A stretch of DNA of 64,000 bases from Alistipes sp. (GTDB lineage: Bacteria; Bacteroidota; Bacteroidia; Bacteroidales; Rikenellaceae). Position numbers and translations under genes: made by a program. Shown piece after piece: positions 33,056 to 40,626 of the stretch (positions are counted from its first letter, which is position 1; each line of letters opens with the position of its first letter). The stretch spans positions 38,415-102,414 of the forward strand of contig JAFZHB010000008.1 in assembly GCA_017555105.1 (NCBI GenBank), given 5' to 3'. The notes under the pieces are model-generated. The model was not told the DNA's origin and did no database searches. It saw nothing but the letters and a program-made list of their open reading frames with translations.

Positions 33056-34486
33056 CTATGCGTGCAGGTAGTTATCCCAGCCGAGGTAGTTCTCGATTGC
33101 GTCGTTCAGTACATCAACCACATCGCCACGCACCATAGCAACATGGTGCTCGAAGCCGTTGCGGCAGATGTGCTTCAGCAGCGTCTGCAGGTTATCCACC
33201 TCCGTTACAGCGATGCAACCGGCCATCGGATAGAGGTCATTGGTCATACGACCCTTACCCAGGTAGCTCTTGATCACACCCAGCGTATCGTCGGTCGAAA
33301 TGCGGAAGAAGGTGAAGTCACCCTCCGTACACTTACCCTGTACAGCACCGAAGGTGTTAACCTTACCGAGCGTACGGCCCAATACACCCAGCGTATCGAG
33401 CGAGATCTCGTTCTGCACGAAGCTCTTCGGAGCGTTACCACAGTGGGTGCAAACGCACTTATTGCGATCCTCTGCGAAGTTGTTATTCCAGTCGAGCAGC
33501 GTCGAGGGGCGGCCTGCAGCCAGCGACAGCGCATACATCGACACTGCACCTGCCAGGTCGGTCTCACAAGCGCAGGGGATCAGCTTCTCGCCGAGCATTG
33601 ACATCGAAACGCAAGCTGCGCAACCGTAGTTCTGCTCGAGCGAATCCCAGCACTGAATAGCAGCAGCATCGCACTCGTTCGCGGCGATCCACTCCTCGAC
33701 CGCCAAGCTCCATTTAGCCAGGCGCATCACCTTGTCGGTGTGGGCTGCGGGAATCTTGGCATAGGCGGCGATCTCCTCCATCTTCGTCTTCAGAGCCGCA
33801 GCCTCGCTGTCGTAGCGCTGAGCCGCAAAGATGATCTCCGAGAGGTCAACCGGAACCACCGTGATACCGCTGGCCTGCAGCAGCTTCTCGCTGGCACGGC
33901 AGGTGTTGAAGCCGAGCGGACGCGTACCGATCTGACCGATACGCGCGTGCGTGAGCTTCTTCACTACGCGGCAGGTAGCGGCAAACTTATTGATATCCTT
34001 CATCAGCAGCTCGCTGTGGATCGAATAGGTGTGCAGCGTCGTATCGGTGAAGGGAATACCATACTGATAGAGGTTGTTGCAAACCGAGATCTTACCGCAG
34101 AATGCATCACGACGGTTGTCGAGATCGACCTTGTCGTTCTCGTCGTCGCAAGCCTGAACCAGCACGGGGACATTCAACTCCGCGCGCGAAATGGCGTTGA
34201 TGATACCCACCTCGAAGCCGAAGTTGGGCAGCGACACGATAATACCGTCGATCTGGTCGCGGTACTCGCGGAAGAGCTTGGCGCACTTCTTACCATCCTC
34301 CATCGTCTCCATAGCGCCGTCGGTCAGCGTCTCGGCTACATCCAAGATCACATAGCCATAACCGGCCTTCTCGAGCTCCTCGCAGAGCGTTTTACGCACA
34401 TCAATCGCCAGTGCCGAGTTGAAGTAGGCACGCGTACCGATGATCAGACCAAAGGTCTCTTTTCCGTTTTTTGCAGGAATGTACAT
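33056..34486 (-). CDS. L-fucose/L-arabinose isomerase family protein
   Basis: This 476-residue protein starts MYIPAKNGKETFGLIIGTRA. It resembles the FucI-like COG2407 family: SLPNFGFEVGIINAISRAELNVPV in the N-terminal part, GTRPLGFNTCRASEKLL in the middle and a C-terminal substrate domain. The predicted metal ligands (Glu and Asp in the AIQCWDSLEQNYGCAACV region) fit an aldose-ketose isomerase. A Cys cluster, KCVCTHCGN, may bind metal. It probably converts an aldopentose or deoxyhexose to its ketose. It sits between GH43 and FGGY kinase genes in one operon. The exact sugar cannot be assigned. Confidence 0.8.
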   Translation of the reverse strand: MYIPAKNGKETFGLIIGTRAYFNSALAIDVRKTLCEELEKAGYGYVILDVAETLTDGAMETMEDGKKCAKLFREYRDQIDGIIVSLPNFGFEVGIINAISRAELNVPVLVQACDDENDKVDLDNRRDAFCGKISVCNNLYQYGIPFTDTTLHTYSIHSELLMKDINKFAATCRVVKKLTHARIGQIGTRPLGFNTCRASEKLLQASGITVVPVDLSEIIFAAQRYDSEAAALKTKMEEIAAYAKIPAAHTDKVMRLAKWSLAVEEWIAANECDAAAIQCWDSLEQNYGCAACVSMSMLGEKLIPCACETDLAGAVSMYALSLAAGRPSTLLDWNNNFAEDRNKCVCTHCGNAPKSFVQNEISLDTLGVLGRTLGKVNTFGAVQGKCTEGDFTFFRISTDDTLGVIKSYLGKGRMTNDLYPMAGCIAVTEVDNLQTLLKHICRNGFEHHVAMVRGDVVDVLNDAIENYLGWDNYLHA

Positions 34487-34542
34487 GGTTTTAAGGTTTT
34501 TATTGTTGTTACTTAATTTTACTAAATCTTTCGCCGCGCGGT

Positions 34543-36030
34543 CTATCGGTTCACCATCTTCACCGCCTCGACCCAACCGGCATAGAGCGTCTCACGCTCC
34601 TCGGCGGCCATCTTCGGCTCAATACGGTTATCGCTCGTGCGCAACGCAGCCACCTCATCGAGCGAAGCCCAGATGCCGCGTGCCAGGCCGTTCATCACCA
34701 CGGCACCCATGGCCGAAGCCTCCTCGATGTCCGAACGGTTGATCGTTGCATTGAGCATATCGGCCTGGAACTGCATCAGGAAGCGGTTCTTCGTCGGACC
34801 GCCATCCACGCGCAACTCCTTGAGCGCTACACCTGCCTGACCCGTCATCAGATCGACCAGGTCCTTAATCTGGTAAGGAATCGCCTCCAGGGCTGCACGC
34901 ACCACATGCGCCTTAGTCGTACCCAGCGTCATGCCGGCGATCATCGCCTTCGCCTCCGAATTCCACCACGGAGCACCCAAACCGGCAAAAGCAGGCACCA
35001 GGTAAACACCATTCGTGCTCTCCACGCTCGTGGCAAGCGCCTCGGTCTCGGCCGGCGAACCGATCAACTGAAGCTGATCGGCCAACCAACGCAAGGTCGC
35101 ACCCGTACAGTGGATGTTGCCCTCAAAGGCGTAGAAGACCTTACCCTGGGCAGCAAAACCAACCGAGGTTACCAACCCCTTCGGGGCGGCTACAGCCTCC
35201 GTACCGATATTCACCATCACCGACGAGCCGGTACCATAGGTAGCCTTACCCATGCCCGCCTCGAAGCACATCTGACCGGCCAGCGCACCGTGCGAGTCCC
35301 CCAATACACCGGCAATCTCGATCCCCTCGGGGAAGAGTCCCTCGATCGTCGTGCGGCCATAGGAGGCATCACAGGGCTTAGCCTCGGGGAGCATCGAACG
35401 CGGCACCTCGAAGAGTGCCAGCAGTTCGTCATCCCAATCAAGCGTATGAATGTTGAAGAGGAGCGTGCGCGAAGCATTCGTATAGTCCGTAGCGTGCACT
35501 GCCCCACCCGTCAATTTCCAGATGAGCCAGGCATCCATCGTACCGAGGCGCAACTCCCCCGCCTCTGCTGCGGCACGCGCACCCTCGGTATTATCCAAGA
35601 GCCACTTCACGCCGCTGGCCGAGAAGTAGGGGTCGATCATCAGGCCGCTCTTGGCCATAAAGGTCGGCTCGTATCCCGCCTCCTTCAAGCTGCGGCAGAT
35701 CTCTGCACCACGCTGGCACTGCCACACCACCGCATGGGCGATCGGCTTGCCCGTCACGGCGCTCCACACAACCACCGTCTCACGCTGGTTCGTGATCGCC
35801 AACGAGAACTCCGCCTCACCCTCGATCGGGGTCTCGGCCATCAGGCGGCGTACCGCCTCGACCGCATTGGTGTAGATCTCCTCCGCATCGTGCTCCACCC
35901 AGCCCGCCTTCGGGTAGTACTGTTTGTGGTCGATGTTGATGCGATTGACCACGCGGCACGCAGCATCGAAGAGGATCGCTTTCGTAGCCGAGGTACTCTG
36001 GTCAATGGCAATGATGTAGTTTTTCTTCAT
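34543..36030 (-). CDS. FGGY-family carbohydrate kinase, glycerol-kinase-like
   Basis: This 495-residue cytoplasmic kinase has the opening AIDQSTSATKAILFD, then NQRETVVVWSAVTGKPIAHAVVWQC, WLIWKLTGGAVHATDYTNASR and VDGGPTKNRFLMQFQADML. These place it near GlpK in the FGGY family. The operon with an isomerase and a split transketolase argues for a ketose such as ribulose or xylulose as substrate rather than glycerol, but this is inference. The gap to the isomerase is 56 bases, and to the upstream transketolase gene 17 bases. Confidence 0.85.
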   Translation of the reverse strand: MKKNYIIAIDQSTSATKAILFDAACRVVNRINIDHKQYYPKAGWVEHDAEEIYTNAVEAVRRLMAETPIEGEAEFSLAITNQRETVVVWSAVTGKPIAHAVVWQCQRGAEICRSLKEAGYEPTFMAKSGLMIDPYFSASGVKWLLDNTEGARAAAEAGELRLGTMDAWLIWKLTGGAVHATDYTNASRTLLFNIHTLDWDDELLALFEVPRSMLPEAKPCDASYGRTTIEGLFPEGIEIAGVLGDSHGALAGQMCFEAGMGKATYGTGSSVMVNIGTEAVAAPKGLVTSVGFAAQGKVFYAFEGNIHCTGATLRWLADQLQLIGSPAETEALATSVESTNGVYLVPAFAGLGAPWWNSEAKAMIAGMTLGTTKAHVVRAALEAIPYQIKDLVDLMTGQAGVALKELRVDGGPTKNRFLMQFQADMLNATINRSDIEEASAMGAVVMNGLARGIWASLDEVAALRTSDNRIEPKMAAEERETLYAGWVEAVKMVNR

Positions 36031-36047
36031 GATTGCGGTGTGTTAGC

Positions 36048-36986
36048 CTACTTTACCAACTCCAAAGCCGTGGCGTAGATACCCTCGGCATCGAGCTTGT
36101 AGTGGTGGAAAATCTCCAACGGCTTACCGTGTACGACATTCTCGTCGGGGATACCCAGCATACGCATCTTCACGGGGCAGTGCTCCGCCGTCAGCTCGGC
36201 AACAATAGCACCCAGACCGCCATAGCGGCTGTGCTCCTCGACCGTGAGAATCTTGCCCGTCTCGCGCGCAGCCTTGAGGATCGCCTCCTCATCGGCCGGC
36301 TTCAGGGTGTGCATATCCAGCACGCGAGCCTTGATGCCCTGCTCGCGGAGCATCTCGCCCGCCTTCAAGCAGTGATACACCGTCTCACCGCAGCCGATGA
36401 TCGTCAAGTCCTCGCCCTCCATCAGGGTCGTAGCCTTGCCGATCTCGAAGGGGAACTCATCATTCTCATAGACATCGGGCACAGCGTTTCGACCTACGCG
36501 GATATAGGCCGGATAGGGGAACTTCACCAACTCCTGCACCAACTTGCGCGTCTGGCGTGCATCACACGGCAGGAAGATGTTCATGCCGGGGAAGGTGCGC
36601 AGCGCAGCGATATCGTGCAAGCTGTGGTGCGTAGCACCCAGCGCGCCGTAAGCCACACCACCACTCACACCCAGAATCTTCACGGGGTTCTGCGAGTAGG
36701 CCACATCGACCTTCACCTGCTCCAGCGAGCGGGCTACATAGAAGCATGCCGGACCGCAAACGAAGGTATTCTTGCCCGACTGTGCCAGACCGGCTGCAAT
36801 GCCGACAGCATCCTGCTCGGCAATACCGCACTCAACGGCCTGCTCGGGCAGCTCCTTGAAAAATTTGGTCAGCGTAACCGATCCGCGTGCATCGGTCGTA
36901 ACGGCTACGATGTTCTTATCCTCTTTTGCCAGCTCTACGAGCGTGTCGGTAAAGCTCTGACGGCAAGGTACACTCTTAATCTCCAT
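36048..36986 (-). CDS. Transketolase C-terminal subunit
   Basis: This 312-residue protein carries the transketolase pyrimidine-binding domain (SFTDTLVELAKEDKNIVAVTTD, CGIAEQDAVGIAAGLAQSGKN with the catalytic Glu) and the C-terminal domain (ARVLDMHTLKPADEEAILKAA). It must pair with the N-terminal subunit encoded 15 bases upstream to form a working enzyme that moves two-carbon ketol units with thiamine diphosphate. Split transketolases are common in Bacteroidetes and archaea. Here the pair sits in a sugar-catabolic operon. Confidence 0.93.
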   Translation of the reverse strand: MEIKSVPCRQSFTDTLVELAKEDKNIVAVTTDARGSVTLTKFFKELPEQAVECGIAEQDAVGIAAGLAQSGKNTFVCGPACFYVARSLEQVKVDVAYSQNPVKILGVSGGVAYGALGATHHSLHDIAALRTFPGMNIFLPCDARQTRKLVQELVKFPYPAYIRVGRNAVPDVYENDEFPFEIGKATTLMEGEDLTIIGCGETVYHCLKAGEMLREQGIKARVLDMHTLKPADEEAILKAARETGKILTVEEHSRYGGLGAIVAELTAEHCPVKMRMLGIPDENVVHGKPLEIFHHYKLDAEGIYATALELVK

Positions 36987-37001
36987 AGTTTCGTTCGGTT
37001 T

Positions 37002-37829
37002 TTACTTTAACGATTCGATACGGGCATCAATCTCGGCAATGGCAGCCGCATACTCCTCGGCCGTCGGTACGCCGTGGTGCCACTTGAGGATGTTCTGCAT
37101 GAGCGACACGCCGTTGCCCTTCGTCGTGCGCGAGATGATCAGGTGGGGCTTGCCGCAGTTGTAATCGATCTTATCGAAGGCCTCGACAATCGCCTCCATC
37201 GAGTCGCCGTTGATGTCCTGCACATCCCAACCGAAGGCCGACCAACGCTCGGCAATCGGCTCGAGAGCCATTACATTCTCGGTCGTATCGCTGATCTGCA
37301 AGCCATTGCGGTCGATGATCGCTACCAGGTTATCCAGCTTATAGTGGCTACCGGCCATGGCGGCCTCGTAGATCGAGCCCTCGCCCTGCTCACCGTCACC
37401 CATCAGCACATAGGTACGCCAAGCCTTCTTATCCATTTTAGCAGCGATGGCCATACCGACACCGATCGGCAGACCGTGACCCAGAGCTCCGCTGTTCACC
37501 TCGATACCTGCCACCTCAATCGTCGGGTGACCGGCCAGCGGCGTATCAAACTGACCGTAGGTATCGGTCAGCGACTTGGGAATAAAACCGCGATGCTCGA
37601 GTACGCTGTAGAGTGCCTCGACGCAGTGACCCTTGCTCATCACAAAGCGGTCACGATCCTCCCACTTCGGATTCTGGGGGTCGAGGTTCATCACGCGAAA
37701 ATAGAGCGCAGTCAGCATGTTCATTGACGAGAGGCCGCCGCCGATATGACCCGCCTTGGCGATCTGCACGATCTCGACGAGGCGCTTGCGGTTGATCTCG
37801 GCCTGCAACATCAGTTCTTTGGTTTGCAT
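37002..37829 (-). CDS. Transketolase N-terminal subunit
   Basis: This 275-residue protein starts MQTKELMLQAEINRKRLVEI. It shows the transketolase start (AKAGHIGGGLSSMNMLTALYF), the thiamine-diphosphate/Mg2+ motif MGDGEQGEGSIYEAAMAGSH and LDNLVAIIDRNGLQ. The start at 37829 is preferred to an upstream ATG because the conserved region begins there and the promoter-like TATCTTTA (37869-37876) lies before it. It is the first gene of the five-gene sugar operon and works with the subunit encoded next. Confidence 0.93.
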   Translation of the reverse strand: MQTKELMLQAEINRKRLVEIVQIAKAGHIGGGLSSMNMLTALYFRVMNLDPQNPKWEDRDRFVMSKGHCVEALYSVLEHRGFIPKSLTDTYGQFDTPLAGHPTIEVAGIEVNSGALGHGLPIGVGMAIAAKMDKKAWRTYVLMGDGEQGEGSIYEAAMAGSHYKLDNLVAIIDRNGLQISDTTENVMALEPIAERWSAFGWDVQDINGDSMEAIVEAFDKIDYNCGKPHLIISRTTKGNGVSLMQNILKWHHGVPTAEEYAAAIAEIDARIESLK

Positions 37830-37868
37830 ATTGGTAAGATTTTTTTGGATTATGTTTGTTTTAATGGA

Positions 37869-37876
37869 TAAAGATA
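37869..37876 (-). promoter_or_regulatory. Candidate promoter -7 element (TATCTTTA) for the sugar operon
   Basis: One mismatch from TAnnTTTG on the minus strand, 40 bases before the transketolase start. No ideal TTTG is seen, so the call is tentative; an activator could be needed. Confidence 0.4.
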
Positions 37877-37930
37877 AGAAGAAATTGGAAAACGGCCAAG
37901 CACAAGCCCGTTTTTTCAGCAAAAAATCAC

Positions 37931-37938
37931 TACTTTTG
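37931..37938 (+). promoter_or_regulatory. Promoter -7 element (TACTTTTG) for the HAD phosphatase
   Basis: Exact TAnnTTTG about 20 bases upstream of the start, divergent from the sugar operon. Confidence 0.6.
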
Positions 37939-37957
37939 CGCACAAATTAAAACTCGG

Positions 37958-38641
37958 ATGCGAAAAACCCACACACTCAGCAAACCGCTACACGGTGCGC
38001 TCTTCGATATGGATGGCACACTGGTCGATAACAGCGCAGTACATGTGCGTGCTTTTGCGCGCTTCTGCGAAGGCTATGGCGTCACCGATTGGCAGGAGAA
38101 ACTCAATCGCGCCTTTGGTATGGGCAGCGACGACATCATGCGCATGATCCTCCCCGAGGAGGTGATCCAGACGCGCGGACTGCAGGCCTTAGCCGACGAG
38201 AAAGAGGCGATCTACCGCGAGATCTACGCCCCCGAGATCCGTCCCATCGAGGGTCTGCGTGCCCTGCTCGACCGCCTGCGCGCCGACGGTGTTCGCTGCG
38301 CCGTAGGCTCATCGGGATGCCGCGAGAACATCGATTTCGTGCTCGAAAAATGCGGCATTGCCGACTGCTTCGACGCCATTGTTTCAGGCGACAGCGTGCG
38401 TTATTGCAAACCTCATCCTGAGATTTACCTCACCGCCGCCAATAAATTGGGGCTCAGCATGGAAGAGTGTGTTGTTTTCGAGGATGCCGAGGCGGGTATC
38501 GAGGCGGCTTCACGCGCCGAAGCAGGGCGCATTGTCGTGATCTCAACCACCCTCACGCCCGACTACATTCGCGACCGCACCGAGGCGGATCGCATCATCA
38601 ACGACTTTACCGAAATAGGCTCTCTCGAGGAGCTCGAATAA
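37958..38641 (+). CDS. HAD-superfamily phosphatase, beta-phosphoglucomutase-like
   Basis: This 227-residue cytoplasmic enzyme has the HAD motif I FDMDGTLVD (nucleophile Asp17, acid/base Asp19), a helical cap (residues about 30-90), motif II VGSSGCRENIDFVL, and motif III/IV VFEDAEAGIEAASRAEAG. It dephosphorylates or isomerises a small sugar phosphate; its subgroup is near phosphoglycolate phosphatase and beta-phosphoglucomutase. The divergent position to the sugar operon may be functional (sugar-phosphate detoxification) or accidental. It precedes a DUF486 gene by 12 bases. Confidence 0.88.
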   Translation: MRKTHTLSKPLHGALFDMDGTLVDNSAVHVRAFARFCEGYGVTDWQEKLNRAFGMGSDDIMRMILPEEVIQTRGLQALADEKEAIYREIYAPEIRPIEGLRALLDRLRADGVRCAVGSSGCRENIDFVLEKCGIADCFDAIVSGDSVRYCKPHPEIYLTAANKLGLSMEECVVFEDAEAGIEAASRAEAGRIVVISTTLTPDYIRDRTEADRIINDFTEIGSLEELE

Positions 38642-38653
38642 CCCACACAAAAG

Positions 38654-39019
38654 ATGTTTAAAGCACTTGCTACCGTCGGCCTTTTGGTCGTATCCAACAC
38701 CTTTATGACGCTGGCCTGGTATGGCCAGATCGCCTTCAAGTCGAAGTTCGAGAAATTTGGCCTCGTAGCCATCATTCTGATCAGCTGGTTAGTTGCCCTG
38801 GCAGAGTATAGTTTCATGGTGCCGGCCAACCGCATCGGATCGGCTGTTTTTGGTGGTCCGTTCACCTTGTGGCAACTCAAAGTAATGCAGGAGGTAATCT
38901 CGCTTTCTGTATTCACAATCTTCATGTTAATCTGCATGAAGAGCGAGGTGTTGCGCTGGAATCATATCGCAGGTTTTGCCTGCCTGATCCTGGCCGTCTA
39001 CTTCATCTTTAAGCGTTAG
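38654..39019 (+). CDS. DUF486 family membrane protein
   Basis: This 121-residue protein has four predicted transmembrane helices, with LATVGLLVVSNTFMTLAWYG at the start, EYSFMVPANRIGSAVFGG in the middle and a short basic end (IFKR). It matches the DUF486 pattern (Y-x-F-x-x-P-A-N-R-I-G). It is related to small multidrug-resistance/DMT-type transporters, but no substrate is known. It is the second gene after the HAD phosphatase, and its last 11 bases overlap the end of the convergent symporter gene. Confidence 0.9.
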   Translation: MFKALATVGLLVVSNTFMTLAWYGQIAFKSKFEKFGLVAIILISWLVALAEYSFMVPANRIGSAVFGGPFTLWQLKVMQEVISLSVFTIFMLICMKSEVLRWNHIAGFACLILAVYFIFKR

Positions 39020-40454
39020 TTCGCAGGCGCACGAGCCACAGCCCTGCCATTGTCAGCAGCGCATTCAAGAGGAGCAACTCAAAGCCCACGGCATAGCCAA
39101 ATCGGCTCTGCACAAGCCAGCGTATGGCGGCCGAGAGTAGCGGTGCTGCCAGCGCCACGATCCACACCTTACCATCGGCCACGCGGATGCGCGTCAGCGT
39201 TCCAAAGAGGAAGAGGCCGAGAATCGGGCCATAAGTGTAGCCCGCCACGCGGTAGATCAGATTGATCACACTATCATCGGCCCAATAACCAAAGCCCACA
39301 ATCAGAAGGGTCAAAGCAGCTGCTAAAAGCAGGTGCACACGCGAGCGCAACGCTTTCATTTGTTGCTCGTTGCACGGATCGCCACGCAGCAGATCCACCA
39401 CCACAGAGGTAGTGAGCGCCGTGAGTGCCGAACCGCCCGCGGAGAAGCTGCCGGCAGCAAAGCCCATCACAAACAAGACGCCGACCCAAATCGGCAATCC
39501 CCCACCCACGGCCACCGCCGCGAAGAGCTGATCGCGTTTCTCGGGCAGTGGCAGTGCTACGGCATCGGCATAGCGATAGAGCAGATAGCCCAACACCAAA
39601 AAGAGCAGAATCACAACTACCTGACTGACAGCCGTCAGCAGAATGGTGCATTGTGCATCGCGCAGCGTGCGACAGGTGAGGTTGCGCTGCATCATCTCCT
39701 GATCCAAGCCCGTCATAGCCAGCAGCACAACAACTCCGCCCACAACCATCTTCCAGAGGTAACGATCCGAAGCGGGATCCGTACAGAGCCATGCCGCACG
39801 CGAATCGCACCACAACTCTGAAAAGAGCGCTCCAAACGAACAGCCAAGCGCCTGAAGAATGGCCACCGTAGTTGCCACCAAAGCCGCCAACATCAACCCC
39901 GTCTTCAGCAGGTCGGCATGGATCACCGAGCGAACGCCACCCCGATGCGTATAACCCCACACCACCGCCATCGTCAGCAGTGCATTGAACCAAAAGGGAA
40001 GCGAGAAGTGATCGAACAGAAGCCGCTGCATCACGATGCATACGATGCAGAGTTTGAGCGCCGTAGCTGCCAATTTCGAAAAGAGGAAGAACCAAGCGCT
40101 GGTGCGGTGTGTTCCCACGCCAAAGCGGTGGGAGAAGTACTCATAGATAGAGGTGACGCGCAATCGATAGAAGAGCGGCACGAGCCAGCCCGCAAGCAGG
40201 AGCTGTCCGATCGTAAAGCCAACCACCATCTGCAGGTAGGTAAATCCGTCCGCCTCGACCGAACCGGGCAACGAAACAAAGGTGATACCCGACATTGCGG
40301 CCGAAATCATCGCCGGCCAGAGCAGATACCACGCCGTCGTACGCCGTGCCGAGAAGAAGGTTGCATTGCTTCCCGAGCGCGCCGAGAGCGACCCCACGCC
40401 GAGCAGCAGCAGCGCGTAGAGTCCGAGGGCCGAGAAGATTACGATGGGTGTCAT
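39009..40454 (-). CDS. Sodium:solute symporter family protein
   Basis: This 481-residue inner-membrane protein has about 13 hydrophobic segments and the SSS signature near the N-terminus, SGITFVSLPGSVEADGFTYLQ, followed by FYRLRVTSIYEYFSHRFG. The start at 40454 is chosen because the usual SSS beginning (MTPIVIFSALGLYALLLLGVG) lies there; the longer frame runs into the promoter and the opposite gene. The substrate (sugar, sialic acid, organic acid or amino acid) cannot be stated. It is convergent with the DUF486 gene and overlaps it by 11 bases. Confidence 0.9.
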   Translation of the reverse strand: MTPIVIFSALGLYALLLLGVGSLSARSGSNATFFSARRTTAWYLLWPAMISAAMSGITFVSLPGSVEADGFTYLQMVVGFTIGQLLLAGWLVPLFYRLRVTSIYEYFSHRFGVGTHRTSAWFFLFSKLAATALKLCIVCIVMQRLLFDHFSLPFWFNALLTMAVVWGYTHRGGVRSVIHADLLKTGLMLAALVATTVAILQALGCSFGALFSELWCDSRAAWLCTDPASDRYLWKMVVGGVVVLLAMTGLDQEMMQRNLTCRTLRDAQCTILLTAVSQVVVILLFLVLGYLLYRYADAVALPLPEKRDQLFAAVAVGGGLPIWVGVLFVMGFAAGSFSAGGSALTALTTSVVVDLLRGDPCNEQQMKALRSRVHLLLAAALTLLIVGFGYWADDSVINLIYRVAGYTYGPILGLFLFGTLTRIRVADGKVWIVALAAPLLSAAIRWLVQSRFGYAVGFELLLLNALLTMAGLWLVRLRTNA

Positions 40455-40481
40455 AGCAGCGTGTGGCTTTATTTTTCGCCT

Positions 40482-40489
40482 CAAAGGTA
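40482..40489 (-). promoter_or_regulatory. Promoter -7 element (TACCTTTG) for the symporter
   Basis: Exact match on the minus strand about 28 bases before the chosen start, which supports that start over the longer frame. Confidence 0.6.
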
Positions 40490-40562
40490 CGAAGTTTGCA
40501 CAAAACAAGGGCGAAAAAGCGAAAAATCGTTGCAGAAAAGTTGCGGTGCATGAAAAATTTGT

Positions 40563-40570
40563 TATCTTTG
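40563..40570 (+). promoter_or_regulatory. Promoter -7 element (TATCTTTG) for the carboxylase gene
   Basis: Exact match, about 57 bases upstream of the chosen start. A start at 40585 would also be downstream of it. Confidence 0.6.
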
Positions 40571-40626
40571 TTATTCCAAAAGCTATGGAACCCATAACAA
40601 CAAAAAACACTTACAAACGATTGAAT

